Shown piece after piece: positions 45,360 to 57,961 of a stretch of DNA of 64,000 nt; positions within the stretch are counted from its first letter, which is position 1, and each line of letters starts with the position of its first letter. The DNA is from Zygnema cylindricum (lineage: Eukaryota; Streptophyta; Zygnematophyceae; Zygnematales; Zygnemataceae), in assembly GCA_037447655.1 (NCBI GenBank), contig JBBHKE010000195.1, forward strand, positions 82,204 through 146,203, in the 5' to 3' direction. Both the position numbers and the translations under genes were made by a program. The notes under the pieces were generated by a model that made no database searches, was not told where the DNA came from, and saw nothing but the letters and a program-made list of their open reading frames with translations.

Positions 45360-48300
45360 ATGTCCGGAAGCCCCTCTTTTTCCCTTCTCCCTCCCCCACC
45401 TCCACCCAAACCTCGTAAAACAACCTCTAGGCGTTTAGAATGTCCTGGGTGTCACAACCTTTTTGCCGCTGGGGATGGTATTTCCCTTCAACCTTTTTGC
45501 CGCTGGGGATGGTATTTCCCTTCATACACGGAGTTGCTGACATTGTATAGCCTTGGGTGGTCCTTCGTCTATAACCTCTCCTCAATCGTCATCGACCACA
45601 CTCCCGTCCGGCCCCACAGATGAGGACTAGAATTTAGAATTTCATCCGTGAGTTAAATGTTTTGGGGGCTTATGATTTGGGAGCCCCCTCGCCCGCGATT
45701 GTACACCCGTATTCTTATGGCCGTGAGGACAATAGTACAAGATGCCCTCCACCTCCCCTTGTCCCACATTTCTTCAAACCCGACGGACATTGCTCCTCGG
45801 CACCTTCTTCTTATGTTCTCGCTCTGGGTCCTAGTCCTTCCAGGTCGTGGAGGGGGCAGTGGGGCTAGAGAAACTATGGTGCGTTGTCGCCGATTCCTTC
45901 GCGGTGACTGGAAGGCCCTCCACGCCGAGCATGAGGATCGGGTATTGGGCACCTCTTTCATACCACGTCGCCCACCTAGGCCATTAGATGTCCCGGCCTC
46001 TTATCGTCGAGCAATTCACTTGGGCCGTGTTGGTGAGCTTTCTCGAGCGGTTCGGGCCCTACAGCCATTCACCCCTGCCCCCTGATTATCTTCCACTATT
46101 GAGGTCCTTCGAGCTCTCCACCCCCCTGCACCTTCCCCTTTACCCCTTTCCACCCACGCCTTTGAGCCTTCACAGAGTTTTACTTTAGATCGGGAGGTTT
46201 TTATTAAGGCCCTTAGCTCTTCTCCTCACCTTTCAGCGATGGCCCCCTCGTGCACGGTGTATGAGTTGTTTCGCGATGTTTTGCCCCCTGTATCGGGTGC
46301 CCGGGGGTTCGATGTGTTTTTTCGAGTTTATTCTCTTATTGCTAGTGGGGATGTGCCCCCTCGGATTTGTTATCTTCTCACGGCGTCCCGCCTTGTGGCA
46401 GTCGCCAAACCTAATGGTGGGATCCACCCTATTGCCGTGGGAGAGGTTTTATATAGATTGGTGGCTCGTGCGATATGTCTCTAGCTCCAACCAGCTTTCC
46501 ATGACTATTTCTCTCCTCATTAGTTCGGAGTTGCCGCGAGAGGAAGTTGTGAGGCCGTGGTCCACGAGATTAGGACTTTGTTGGATGTACATCCGGATTG
46601 GTTGGTCCTTCAAGTCGACGTTTCCAATGCGTTTAATACAGTGGATCGGAACGTGATTTTTTCAGAGCTTATGGCGGCTCCATCTCCAATTGTCCAATTA
46701 TTCCCTTTTGTGCGGGCTTTCTATTCTTTGACAAGCACCCTTTCCTTCTCGGCCGACGGTGATCTCATTCCTCTCTCCTCTGCAACTGGCACTCGTCAAG
46801 GCGACCCTCTCGGCGGACCTTTGTTCCCCTCGCCCATTACCGAGCCCTTCGTGCTTCCGCAGCCGCCTTCCCTTCTTGCCTTTTCTCTTCGGTTGCACAT
46901 GATACACACATTATTGGGCCTCAAGAACAAGTCGTGTTGACCTATGATTTTTTTAGGGAACATTTAGCAGAACTCAACCTTTCAGTTGAGCCTTCGAAGT
47001 GTGTTATTTGGTCTCCTCAGGATATTCCACTTTCCTTTACTCCCCCTTCTGATTTTCAAACCCTTTCTCCCTCCGATGGTATTCGTGTGCTTGGTTGCCC
47101 CCTTAGTTCGGATACTTTTGTGACCCAATTCTTTCACGATGCTTTACAGACAGATCTAGCCCAAGTGGACGACCTTCCTCACCTTCCCGATCCCCAAATG
47201 GCTTTTGCTATGTTAACTAGGTGTTTTCCCCACCACCCTTCTTACCTTACTGGTACTTCCCCTCCCACCTCGACGTTTGTCTCCTCTCTCTCGGCTTTTG
47301 ACAATTGCCTCATGGACGTCCTCCACACACTGTTAGGTCATGGGGCTTTCGATCGCGAGTCTGGGCCCTCGGCCCGCATTCAGGCATCCCTCCCTGTCTG
47401 TACTGGAGGGTTCGGTCTATTATCAATTGCTCGTGTTGCTCCAGCTGCATATTTGGGAAGTTGGTGCCTTATTGCCTCTACTCTTGTTTCTCGATTCTTG
47501 GTTGGGGACACCTCGGTTCTAGCTACCGTTATTCCTTAGGTTTCACACGGTGTGTTCGCCTTCCAGCGATCTCTATTAGACGCGTCACATTCTCTTCCTC
47601 CCCATGCCCAAGTGGATGTGCTGATTTTCTCCACCCTTGTTACAAAATCCGTTGAGCGTGTCCAGAAATCAATATCCGATCGGGTTGTCGCCGCCATTAA
47701 ATCCGAGCTTCTCAAGGCGCTTCCCTCTAATTTTTCGCGTGCCCGTCTTCTCTCTTGTGGTGGACTTGGTTCTAGGTCTTGGCTTTTCGCTACACCTATT
47801 TTGTCTACTCTCCAATTCTCCTCTGCTCAGTTCACCACCGCCCTCTGGTTTCGCCTTTGCCTCCTCGATCCTCCTTTACTTGGCTCTCTTGTTTGTGCTT
47901 GTGGTCTTGTCTTGGGGCCCGATGGTGTCCATTTTCTTCGTTGCTCCCATGGGGGAGATTTGATCTTGGCGCACGACACTATCCGCGATGCCGTTGTGAC
48001 TATCGCTTCAGAGGGGGGATTTTCTGTGCGTCGGGAGGTTTCTAATATTATTCCATCGCGTCCGATCGATATTCTTTTACGTGATGGTGCCCGTCGTATC
48101 TTTGGTGATATTCTCTTGGCAAACCCTACTTCAGCGACGGTTGTTGGTCAGGCGACTCGACATGTTGGGGTGGCGGCTCGTGATGCCGCTAGGTTAAAGG
48201 AGCGTGATTATGCCCACCGGGAACCTGTGGATGACTTTATTCCGATGGCGGTCGAGATCTTTGGTTGTCTGGGTGTTGCAAAGGACGAGTTTCTCCGTAC

Positions 48301-48470
48301 TTGCGCTCGACGTGCTTTCGAGCGCCAAGGACCTGGGAGCCCTCCTCCTTCAGTTCTTACTTCTTTTTATCGTCAACGCTTATCTATGGCTTTACAACGA
48401 GTGCATGCTTCCATTTTCCTCCGATCGGTTGTTGCGGTTATGGATCCTCGCCGTGTTACGGAACTCCCAC
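45360..48470 (+). pseudogene. Non-LTR retrotransposon (LINE) copy 2, decayed RT polyprotein
   Basis: Translation in shifting frames gives an N-terminal CPGC motif near 45444 and GRVGELSRAVRAL. The RT domain follows: LVAVAKPNGGIHPIAVGEVL, motif A VDVSNAFNTVDR (~46612), motif B RQGDPLGGPLF (~46795), and motif C reading VAHD at 46892-46903 where A-D-D is expected. The thumb and a C-terminal CAC...H...C cluster (~47892) come next, then RPIDI...FGDI, which resembles the restriction-like endonuclease layout of R2-type LINEs. Stops, frameshifts and a 34-bp tandem duplication (45456-45523) show it is dead. RT proteins copy RNA at a nicked target. The ORF breaks at 48470 where element 2 inserted and resumes at 59022. 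Confidence 0.8.
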
Positions 48471-49448
48471 TGTAATTCTATAGGCTCTATTGCCACACAG
48501 GATTCGCAGGTCCAACAAAGCTTATCTAGATAGTGCCGACTCCAAGTTGATACAAACCCAAATGACTTACACCTTGTCAGTCAGAACCCCAATTATGCTT
48601 AACCCTTGAGAAATAAGACTTTGTGTGTGCTCATTTTCACCACAGAATGCAAAGATAGAATATAAGTTTTGGATAACATTCCCCCCTTTGACTTTCCCTT
48701 ATAAATGAAACCACCTTGGTAGGCAAACACCCTGAGCGACTACACCCCTGTGTAGCATGGACTCCCTTGAGTCCGCAGCCAAAAGAATCATTGAAAATGG
48801 TCAACAAAATGAGTTGATATTAAATGGCAAAGTCTGCCGATTTATACAGATGTTCTCTGGGAGAGAGGTGGCTACCTACCAAAATATTATAAGTCCTAAA
48901 ACCCCTCTCTAAGCCCCCTAGTATTGAGGCATGAACTAATCATATGATTCTACCGTACAAGAAAGTACAGGTGCCGGAGTACTTTCTCTACGGTCATTGT
49001 ACGACATCACCTAAATGTGATATTTGTCACATCCGAACTTATCATCTCGCGTCCCGGAGATCCCGCAATCCTCCAGCGCATTTCCACGTGTCATCCGGAG
49101 TGGCAGCGCCAAAACACGCCAAGGTGGCCATTCCGGAATCTTGGCTCGCACCACGGCTGTCGATTCAAATCAACTTTTTCATCTGGACAGTCGAAACAAA
49201 TGTCCGTACTATTTGTCTCTTCAAGTACCTAAGGTACAATTGATTCTATGTTCTATATTCCGTTAACCTAGTTAAATGGAAATCTCTACGTGTAACTATT
49301 TAAATATACATCAAACCTTATACATGTTAGCATTAGTGCTAGACTTAACGAACAAAGCTAACGGCTTCGGGTGATTTGACGAACAGTAGGTACCAAGATC
49401 AATTCTTAGATCCGTCAAGTACCTTTTTGGTAAATCTACCCAATTTAC

Positions 49449-50486
49449 TGTTGAAATTAATAGATTTCTAGAGTATTTTCTAGGTATAAATATGTTGGTA
49501 TAAAAGGAAATAAAAAGTACGGACATTCTGCCTCCACCTCCTCTCTCTAGCCCCCATACTTGTTGTAGTCACTGAAGGATAGAGAGGGTGGTTGAACCAT
49601 GGCTGCCTTAGTTTAACAGGCAGTTATTTTTAGTAGGTTACAAATAATATACTTGACAACCCAGGACTTGATCTTGGTACCTGCCGTCCGTTAAGTTAGC
49701 TAGTAACTGTCAGCTTTATTTCATTACACTAGGACCAATGCTAAAAGCTATAGGGTATGATAAATATATATTTATTTAGGAGTGAACGAATTCATTTAAC
49801 CAAAATTGTAAACAACATGCATAGATACAGTTTTGTAAAAGTACGAAGTACGATGCTATTTTGAAACGGATACCACGCATTTTGTTTCGACAACGAAACG
49901 AATATCACACAAGTATTTATGACAGCTGAGATTGCGTTATGGTTCAAATCCGACGGCGCACATCATCGCCGAGATGCCGAAATGGTCGCTTTGGCGTTTA
50001 GTGATGTGGCATGACCTGGCGCCTCGTGGAGAGATAACATTCGGTCGCGGGAATTCCGGGGAACATACGGAAGAATGAAAAGTGGACACGCGTCCGCTTA
50101 ATAGCCTTGTCGTACATAGGCCGTACAAAAGGTATACTGGCAGCAGTACTTTTTGGTACAGTACAATATTCTGATTGGTCCGTACTTGAGTAGATAGGAG
50201 TTATTTGAGGGAATCAGGACTAAGAAAATTTTGGTAGGCATTCACCTCTCTCTTTCAGAGTTTGTACAAATTGGCATTTTTACTGCCTCATAACTTATCG
50301 CCTCGTTGGGCGTTTTCAGAAATTCTTTTTCCTCCGCACTCAGGGGAGTCCAGGCTGCATAGGAGAGCAGTCAGATTGTATGCTTATCTGCTTGGGTAGC
50401 AATGGTTACCTTTTGAAAGTGGGTTAGCTAATACCTATCTAGAGGCTTTCTGTATTCTGTAGTCCAATGGAGGACACACAATTGCA
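49449..50486 (+). repeat. 5' LTR of Copia element 1
   Basis: Same length as the 3' LTR, with scattered substitutions between them. It carries the near-palindromic block CCGTACAAAAGGTATAC with GTACTTTTTGGTAC around 50120-50160. The last 20 bases include the gag ATG (50467), so coding begins inside the LTR. Confidence 0.92.
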
Positions 50487-51168
50487 GGTTATGGGCCCAC
50501 CCTCTAGGGTGCCCATCTTCAATGGATCAAGGTTTATCTATTGGGAAGCCATGATGACAGGAGCTTTGTGTGAAAAACAATACTGGGGTATTGTTAGTGG
50601 ACAATTGAAACGTCCACCTCGAGAACACCACCAGGATTTGGTCGAATTAGGTTTTATGTAGCAACATCTGCTGCAGCCGAGGAGGTAGATGATGGGGACA
50701 TCAGTGTGTCCGAAAAAGGGAAAGAAAAGGAGACACCTCTTACTCTTATTGCTCTTATTCCCACGACACCCGGAGCAGCGATTGTGAAGACCGTGGAGAC
50801 CGATACTCAAATGTGAGAAGACACCAACATGGCTGCCAAGAACTTCATTTTGAGACACCTCACACAAGCTTTGCAACTCCTCACCTTCACGTTTACAAGG
50901 CCGAGGAGTTGTGGGTGAGTTTGATAGAGATCTATAGAGCTGGTACAATTCAGGAGCTCCAGTTAGCAGAGCAAAAGTTGGGAAATTATACTTACAAAGG
51001 GGGAAAGATTTTAGACTACTGTAATGATCTTTCTTGTTTGTATATGGAGCTGGAGAGTGCCGCATGGACAGGTACAATGAAGATGAAAGTTAACACTTTT
51101 ATCATGAAGTTACCCGACGAGTATGAGAATATAGTTTACAAAGTACAAGAAATGACTGATAGTTCATA
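50467..51168 (+). pseudogene. Copia gag (element 1), frameshifted
   Basis: The frame from ATG 50467 reads LQVMGPPSRVPIFNGSRFIY, the usual N-terminus of Copia gag (substrate F.G.NY.W type), and stops at about 50659. Homology continues in other frames: the interval 50813-51168 has ELWVSLIEIYRAGTIQELQL and MKVNTFIMKLPDEYENIV. The partner in element 2 shows the same order, which confirms that the stops here are damage and not gene ends. Gag forms the virus-like particle. Confidence 0.8.
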
Positions 51169-51346
51169 GAAGTGGAATACAGTGGTCCGCATGATACTTG
51201 TGCAGGAGAACACGATTGAAATCAGAAGAGGAGGAAAGAGCGTTCAAGCTCTAGCCGCCGGAGGGGACAGGTGGAAACCGGACCCGAAAAAACCATACAA
51301 AGGAGAAAGAGTTCAGCCTTGAGGACCGAGGCCCCCAAAGGGCCTA

Positions 51347-51388
51347 TGTCATTTTTGCAAAAAGCCGGGACACTTTATCGCGGATTGT
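51347..51388 (+). other. gag zinc knuckle (CX2CX4HX4C) coding segment
   Basis: In one frame these bases read CHFCKKPGHFIADC, an exact CX2CX4HX4C knuckle. It is out of frame with the upstream gag segment, so a frameshift lies between. Confidence 0.85.
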
Positions 51389-51399
51389 GTCAAGCTATC

Positions 51400-54300
51400 G
51401 GAGTTGAGGCTCCAAGAGAACCATGGAGGAGGTTCTTCCGGAGGAAAGACAAAGACACTTTTAGTCACAAAGGTGATAGGATAGACCGAGGACGAGTCCT
51501 CTGAGGAGGATGGGGAGCTTTTTCTTGACGAGAGTCTAGAGGAGAAAGAGATCCCTCGGAGACAAAAGTGTGCCCTTGGAGCGATTCGGGAAGCTCCACA
51601 GAAAGAATGGATCATCGACTCAGGTGCATCCATGCATATGTGTCGTGACAAGGACCTCTTCACTAAGCTAAGGAATATCCCTAGTGTAAAAATAGAGTAT
51701 GGGGATGGGCGAGTGGTTACTACAGAGATTGTGGGATCAGTAGACCTCAAAGTCTTAGTAGAGGGTAAGACTTCTATTCTCACATTTTCAGATGTACTCT
51801 ACATTCCTCGGCTGAGTAAAAATCTTGTCTCTACATCTGTGTTAGATGACAAAGAGTTTGATACCTTCACTAGAAAGGGAGTCTTTACAGCTAAGTATGG
51901 GGATGAAGTTTACTTCACGGCACATAAGGGTAGCCAAGGAATGTTTAAGCTTAACCTGAGTAATGAAAAGAAGAATGCTTACTATGTTGGTGTTCCTAAG
52001 TTGATGATTTGGCATAACGATTTGGGCATGTGCATTTTGATAGGTTGAGGGAAATGAAAAAGCTTGGGGTAGTAGAAGGCATTCAGTTTGGGGATAATGA
52101 AATGATGAATGATTATAGTGGTTGTGCTCAGGGTAAGGCTCATAAACTTCCCTTTCCCAAAGCCGCCACATATAGAGGAGAGAAGGTACTAGATCTAGTC
52201 CACACAGATATCGGGGGACCTGCAAAAGTGCCTTCAGTTGAAGGAAAGAGGTTTACATTGACAATAACCGATGACTTGTCTAGATACTTTAGAGTCTACT
52301 TCCTACAAACAAAGTCTGAAACAACAACTTACTTCAGAGAATATAAAGCTTGGAGTGAGAAGTTGCAAGGAACCCCCATTAAGAGGATAAGGAATGATAA
52401 TGGGGGGGGAATATACCTCTAACCAGTTTGAGGAATACTTGAGAGATAAGGGAGTTCAACACCAGAAAACCGTACCATATAACCCGGACCAAAATGGGGT
52501 AGCTGAGAGGTTCAACCAAACACTAAGAGATAGTGCATGTAGTATGTAGGCCGACAAGAAAATAGGAAAGAGATTTTGGGCAGAGGCCATGAACTGTGCC
52601 AACTACATTAAGAATAGAGTCCTTACCTCAGCTGTAAAAGGAATGACACCTTATGAGAGATGGGTGGGAAGGAAACCAGATATCTCTCACCTTAAAGTAT
52701 TTGGTAGCCAAGTTTATAGTCTTGACACGGATAAGAAAAACTGGAAACTAGATGCTAAGGGAAAACCAGGATACTTTGTAGGATATGATGCGGATGTCAA
52801 GGGATATAGAGTCTATGACTTAGCAAAGAGAGATATCATTCTGGTCAAACACCTAGTTATCATGGATGAAGGGAAATCATTTGACCCTTTTAAATATACC
52901 AAAAATATAAGAATCAGATTTGAGTCTGAAAAATGAGGAGAACTCCATCCTTCGCGAAAGGGACATGAGTGAAATAGGGATTGCAGATTCAAGGGAGATC
53001 CAAGATACAGACAATCCACCAGAAACGTCACATATTCCTATGGACTTCGAGGAGACAGAAGAGGAGGGACCGGAACCGGCTTCCATGGATAGGGGAGCCG
53101 ATGAGACAGTAAGGAGAAATCTAAGACTTCCCTCCATCCCAGCCTCGGAGTTTGAGGGGGGGAGAAGGAGCAGCAAAAGGATTCAGGAAAAAGGTAACTA
53201 AGCTATCTCACCCAAATGAGCTTCAGTCATACTCGGAGGCAGTAAATAATCCGGAGAAAGACAGATGGATTAGAGCCATAAATGATGAGATGGCCTCTAT
53301 CATGGAAGCAAATACTTGGGAACTAGCCGATTGTCCTTCTGACAGAAAACCTATCGGTTGTAAATGGGTGTTTAAACTAAAACTGAACCCAGATAATACT
53401 ATTGAGAGATATAAGGCTCGTTTGGTAGGCAAGGGGTTCACCCAAAAAGAGGGGATTGACTATGAGGAGACTTTTGCTCCAGTTGTTCGATTCCCATGAG
53501 TAAGGATTCTCCTCAGTCTAGCAACAGCGGAAGACATGGAAATTCATCAGATGGATACTAAAACCGCATTTCTCAATGGTAAGTTAGAGGAAGAAATCTT
53601 CATGCGGTAACCAGAGGGATTCATGGAGAATAGGGAAGAGAGCAAAGTCTGCAGGCTCATAAAGTCCTTGTATGGACTTAAGCAGGGTCCCCGACAGTGG
53701 AACAAGAAACTAGATGAGTTTCTCATTGGTCTAGGATATATCCGGATAGGCTCTGACCATTCTATCTATATGTTTGAAGATGAGAATGGTGTCATTTTTA
53801 TTGCAATTTATGTGGATGATCTGCTTGTGTTGAGTCAATCTTTGGAAATGATTAATAGGCTAAAGAAAGATCTTAGAAGCAAATTTGATATCAAGGATTT
53901 AGGTGAGGCAAGATACATTTTGGGGGTCCAAATGGAGAGAGATAAGGGGAAAAATATTATCAGACTTACTCAGAAAGAAGCAATAGGTAATATGCTTGAG
54001 AAATTCCAAACGGAAAAGGATAACAGTTGTACCACTCCCATGGACTTGAAAAAAGGAAGTGATGTGAGTGTAGAAGGAGGAGTGATGATCTTAGACAATC
54101 AGATGATTCCAGAGGAGAGAGAGTTTATGAAGTCCATCCCTTATAGACAAGTCGTAGGAAGCTTGATCTATTTTATGAACTGTACCAGGCCGGACATATC
54201 GGCAGCAGTTGGAGTACTCAGTAGGAGTCTTAATGATCCTAGGAAGAGAGACTGGGAGGCAGCCAAGAGAGTCATGAGATATCTGGTGGGAACCAGAGAG

Positions 54301-54804
54301 TTATGGTTGCATTTGGGAGGGGAGCACACTGACATCACTACTTGGAGTGATGCCAGTTATGGGGACGCACCTATGAGAAGATGCACTTCTGGGTATGTGT
54401 TGTATGTGGGGGAAGGTGCTTGCTATTGGAGCAGTAAGCAACAAAAGGTGGTGGCTCAGTTTACTATGGAGGCTGAGTACATGGCCTCTTGTTCTGCTGT
54501 GAAAGAATTGATATGGGTCAAGTCCTTGTTGCAAGAACTGGGGTATATGAAGGAGGGAGTGCATGAAGTGTTTTGTGACAATCAAGCTGCCATTGCAATT
54601 GCAGCTAATTCAAAACATCATTTCAAAGCTAAGCATATGGACATAAGATTGAGTTTTGTGAGGGAAAAAGTTGAGAATAAGATTGTGAATCTTGTATATA
54701 AATCTGATGAGGAAATGGTGGTTGATATGATGACAAAACCAGTGCCCTCTCCTAAATTGAAATATTGCAGAGAAAAGTGTGGACTAAAACTGAAGTTAAA
54801 ATAG
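51400..54804 (+). pseudogene. Copia pol (protease, integrase, RT, RNase H) of element 1
   Basis: The protease has WIIDSGASMHM near 51609. Integrase starts with WHNDLG and CAQGKAHKLPF (zinc region, frameshift near 52027), then the acidic triad in VHTDIGG (~52200), RNDNGG (~52393) and VAERFNQT (~52500). A run of eight Gs at 52402-52409 breaks frame exactly after DNGG. RT opens with WELADCPSDRKPIGCKWVFK, has a stop at about 53497 and another near 53608, and the catalytic YVDD is at 53809-53820. RNase H follows (SDASYGD, MEAEYMA, DNQAAIAIA), with a natural stop at 54804. The RT/RNase H frame 53623-54804 is open for 393 codons. Copia order (integrase before RT) is clear. Confidence 0.9.
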
Positions 54805-54810
54805 ACTAGA

Positions 54811-54822
54811 AAATAAGGGGAG
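54811..54822 (+). promoter_or_regulatory. Polypurine tract of Copia element 1
   Basis: AAATAAGGGGAG ends immediately before the 3' LTR TG at 54823, the expected site for plus-strand priming. Element 2 has an equivalent AAAATAAAAGGAG. Confidence 0.8.
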
Positions 54823-55860
54823 TGTTAAAATTAATAGATTTCTAGAGTATTTTCTAGGTATAAATAGATTGGTATAAAATGAAATGAAAAGTACGGACAT
54901 CTTGCCTCCACCTCCTCTCTCTAGCCCCCATACTTGTTGTAGTCACTCAAGGATAGAGAGGGTGGTTGAACCACGGCTGCCTTAGTTTAACAGGCAATTA
55001 TTTTAGTAGGTTACTAAAAATATACTTGACGGACCCAGGACTTGATCCCGGTACCTGCCGTATGTCAGGTTAGGTGGTAACTGTCAGCTTTATCCTATTA
55101 GACGAGGACCAATGCTAAAAGCTATAGGGTATGATAAATATATATTTATTTAGGAGTGAACAAATTCATTTAACCGAAACTGAATACGGCATGCATAGAT
55201 ACAGTTTTGTAAACGTACGAAGTACGATACTATTTTGAATCGGATACCACGCATTTTGTTTCGACACCGAAACGAATATCACACAACTATTTATGACGGT
55301 CGGGATTTCGTTATGGTTCATATCCGACGGCGCACATCATCGGCGGGATCCTGGAATGGTCACTTTGGCGTTTAGTGACGTGGCCTGACCTGGCGCCACG
55401 TGGAGAGATAACATCCAGTCACGGGAATTCCGAGGAAGGTACGGATGAATGAAAAGTAGACACGCGTTCGCTTAATAGCCTTGTCGTACGTATGCCGTAC
55501 AAAAGGTACACCGGCAGTAGTACGTTTTGGTACGGTACAGTATTCTGATTGGTTTGTACTTCAGTAGATATGAGTGATTTGAGGGAATCAGGACTTAGAA
55601 AATTTTGCTAGGTAGTCACCTCTCTCTTTGAGAGTTTGTACAAATTGGCATTTTTACTGCCTCTTAACTTATTGCTTGGTTGGGCGTTTTTAGAGATTCT
55701 TTTTCCTACAGACTCAGGGGAGTCCATGCTGCACAGGGTTGCAGTCAGATTGTATGATTTTCTGCTTGGGTAGCAGTGGTTGCCATTTGAAAGTGGGTTA
55801 GCTAATAACTATCTAGAGGCTTTTTGTATTCTGTAGTCCAATGGAGGACACAGAATTGCA
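54823..55860 (+). repeat. 3' LTR of Copia element 1
   Basis: 1038 bp, colinear with 49449-50486. It has the same GTAC palindrome (CCGTACAAAAGGTACACC with GTACGTTTTGGTAC near 55495-55540). It ends ACAGAATTGCA followed by the TTTAC duplication. Confidence 0.92.
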
Positions 55861-56028
55861 TTTACCGCCGGTCTTCTCTAGAGGACCTAGGCAGCCATGG
55901 CTCTATCTGCCTATCCATCCTTCATTGACTACAACAAGTGTGGGGGCTTGGAGAAGGGAGTTAGAGGCAGACTGCCTCTGCCTTTTTCCTATCCTAATAC
56001 TGACCTAGAAAATACACAAATCTCAACA

Positions 56029-57961
56029 CTCCTTTTATTTTCTAGTCTATTTTCTTTTCAAGTCCCACAAAAAAAAAACCACCTGCTCCCTGTTTTTCTT
56101 TCTTTTTCTTTCTTTTTCTTTCTTTTTCTTTCTTTTTCTTTTCTTTTCATAAAACTCTAAGAAAATATCCTCATATTTCAAAAGGTCTATTAGATGAGCT
56201 GAAATAAACATTCCATCTTGCTGATCACTCCTTTTTTTTATTATCCCACTTTTCATAAATCCGAGCAAAGATCTACCTCATCTCTTTTCCATCCACACAA
56301 AAATTGATTTCCCTATTGCAATTCAAAGAGCCAGCCCCATCTCCGATCTGCACTACACACTCAGATGCTAACCTTTTTACAAGCACACCTCCATAGACGG
56401 CATCACTCCCATTAGTGATGTCAAAACCATTACCCCCCAAATTTATCCTTAAATCAAGAGTCCCCACTAAGTCCCTCCTAAAATCTACATCTTCCGTACT
56501 CATATTTTTATCCATGATATTCACCCCATTTTCTGAACTTTCCTCACTCTCTCCCATGGAATTCTTTCCACTATCACTTTCTGATTTTATTCCCAATAAA
56601 TATTTCTCCTCCCCTAAACCTTTCATTAAATATTTCTCTTCTCCCCTATCCTTTAAAACCCCCTCTAGTTTTACTTCTCCCCTTTCCTCAAAATCCATTG
56701 AAGTCTCCCTATCCGACCAGTTTTCTGTTTCCCACATATCTATAAAATTAACCTTATTATTTCTAACTCCCTCAAGTATCTCCTTTCACTTTACTTCTCT
56801 TATACCCCCTAAAGCACATGGTTGCTTTCGTGGAATTTTTGTGTACTTTTCTCTCTTCTCCATTCTACGGATGTGAAGAAGCTCCAAAATTTCTTCATCC
56901 TCTTCTTCCTCTCCCCCTTCTTCCTCCTCATTCATATACCAGCTTCCAAGTACTGCCAAACAAGGACACTCCTCCATATAGTGACTCGGTTTCCTACAAG
57001 AGGAGCAAACTCCTTTTTTCAAAGCCTCCCTTTTTGTTCCTCTCCCTCTCTTTCCACTGAAATTTTGATAAGGTTTACCTTTGTCTTTCTTACTCTCATC
57101 ACGCTTCCGCTCGTCACCGCCGTTCTTCTCATCACGCTTCCGCCAGTCACCACCAGCTGTAAATGCATTCACCCTGTTACTTCCCCTACGAAGCTCCAAA
57201 GTGCTTTCCCTCACAAGAATTATCCCTATGGTAATGCTCCAAGTCCATGAGGAGCCATCCATTCACTACATACGGTAAATGATGTCTTTCTTACTCATAT
57301 GGGAGTTTCATGATTAGTGTATTAATTTTTCTCTCCTCATATTCTACATATCCCGCACTAGCAAGCTCATTATATAACACAGCAATATTATTGCAAAACT
57401 CTATCATGCTACCGCCTTTATAAACATAGGCCTCTATTTCATGTTTTACTAACTGCTGCCTCTGTATAGTCTCACTCTTATAAATTTGAACTAGTGTTTC
57501 CCAGTTTTCCAAAGACTTGGTTAGATTTAAAAGAGTGATAGCTATGGACTTAGACTCATATCTAAGTATGAGATGTTTTGCTATAGTGTTTTTATATTCC
57601 CAAAGTTTTATGTCGTTTTTTTCAGTTTTTGGTTCAGTTATAATCTCCACAAGTGGAATCGTAGCCGAGAGCCTAGCTCCTCTCACCATCGGTGTCCCTT
57701 CAACCTTTTCCCCTTTTCCCCCTTCCATGGTAATGATTTTCCCTTCACCTTCCATTGCATCCTTACCCCGGTTGGTTTTCAAGTAAGCCCTAGATGATTC
57801 TCCATAGTGAGTTCCTCCAAAGCTCGGTGGCGGACACCTCACTTGTCCCGAAACAATTCCCCATAAGCGCTTTTCGAAAAAGCAATCCGTCCATCGTAAA
57901 CTCCCAATAAGTGAAGTTTGTTCCATCAAACATAGGCACCCTAGATGGTGGGCCAATAACC
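56029..57961 (-). pseudogene. Residual gag and RNase H fragments of Copia element 2
   Basis: From the gag start at 57981 the minus strand reads LQVIGPPSRVPMFDGTNFTY, then after a frameshift continues through KLWEYKNTIAKHLILRYESK and INTLIMKLPYE (to 57291). A CSSCRKPSHYMEEC knuckle (CX2CX4HX4C) follows near 57010-56965. Protease, integrase and RT are gone. A final piece at 56737-56273 has LRINLGGNGFDIT and SDAVYGGVLVKR, a decayed match to the RNase H region of element 1 (LHLGGEHTDITTWSDASYGD). The part between is acidic low-complexity sequence of unclear origin. Confidence 0.75.

Larger units (their letters stand above)
49449..55860 (+). mobile_element. Copia element 1, nearly complete LTR retrotransposon
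   Basis: The 6412-bp element has two 1038-bp LTRs (49449-50486 and 54823-55860), each starting TG and ending CA, and a 5-bp duplication TTTAC (49444-49448 and 55861-55865). An AAATAAGGGGAG purine tract lies directly before the 3' LTR. Order gag, protease, integrase, RT, RNase H is that of Ty1/Copia. It lies inside the 3' LTR of element 2, so it is the youngest layer. Several frameshifts and stops make it inactive as assembled. Confidence 0.93.

Noticed and set aside
49650-49690. CAGGACTTGATC...GGTACCTGCC words resembling a tRNA T-arm
   Set aside because: They are a shared part of the Copia LTRs with no tRNA fold around them.
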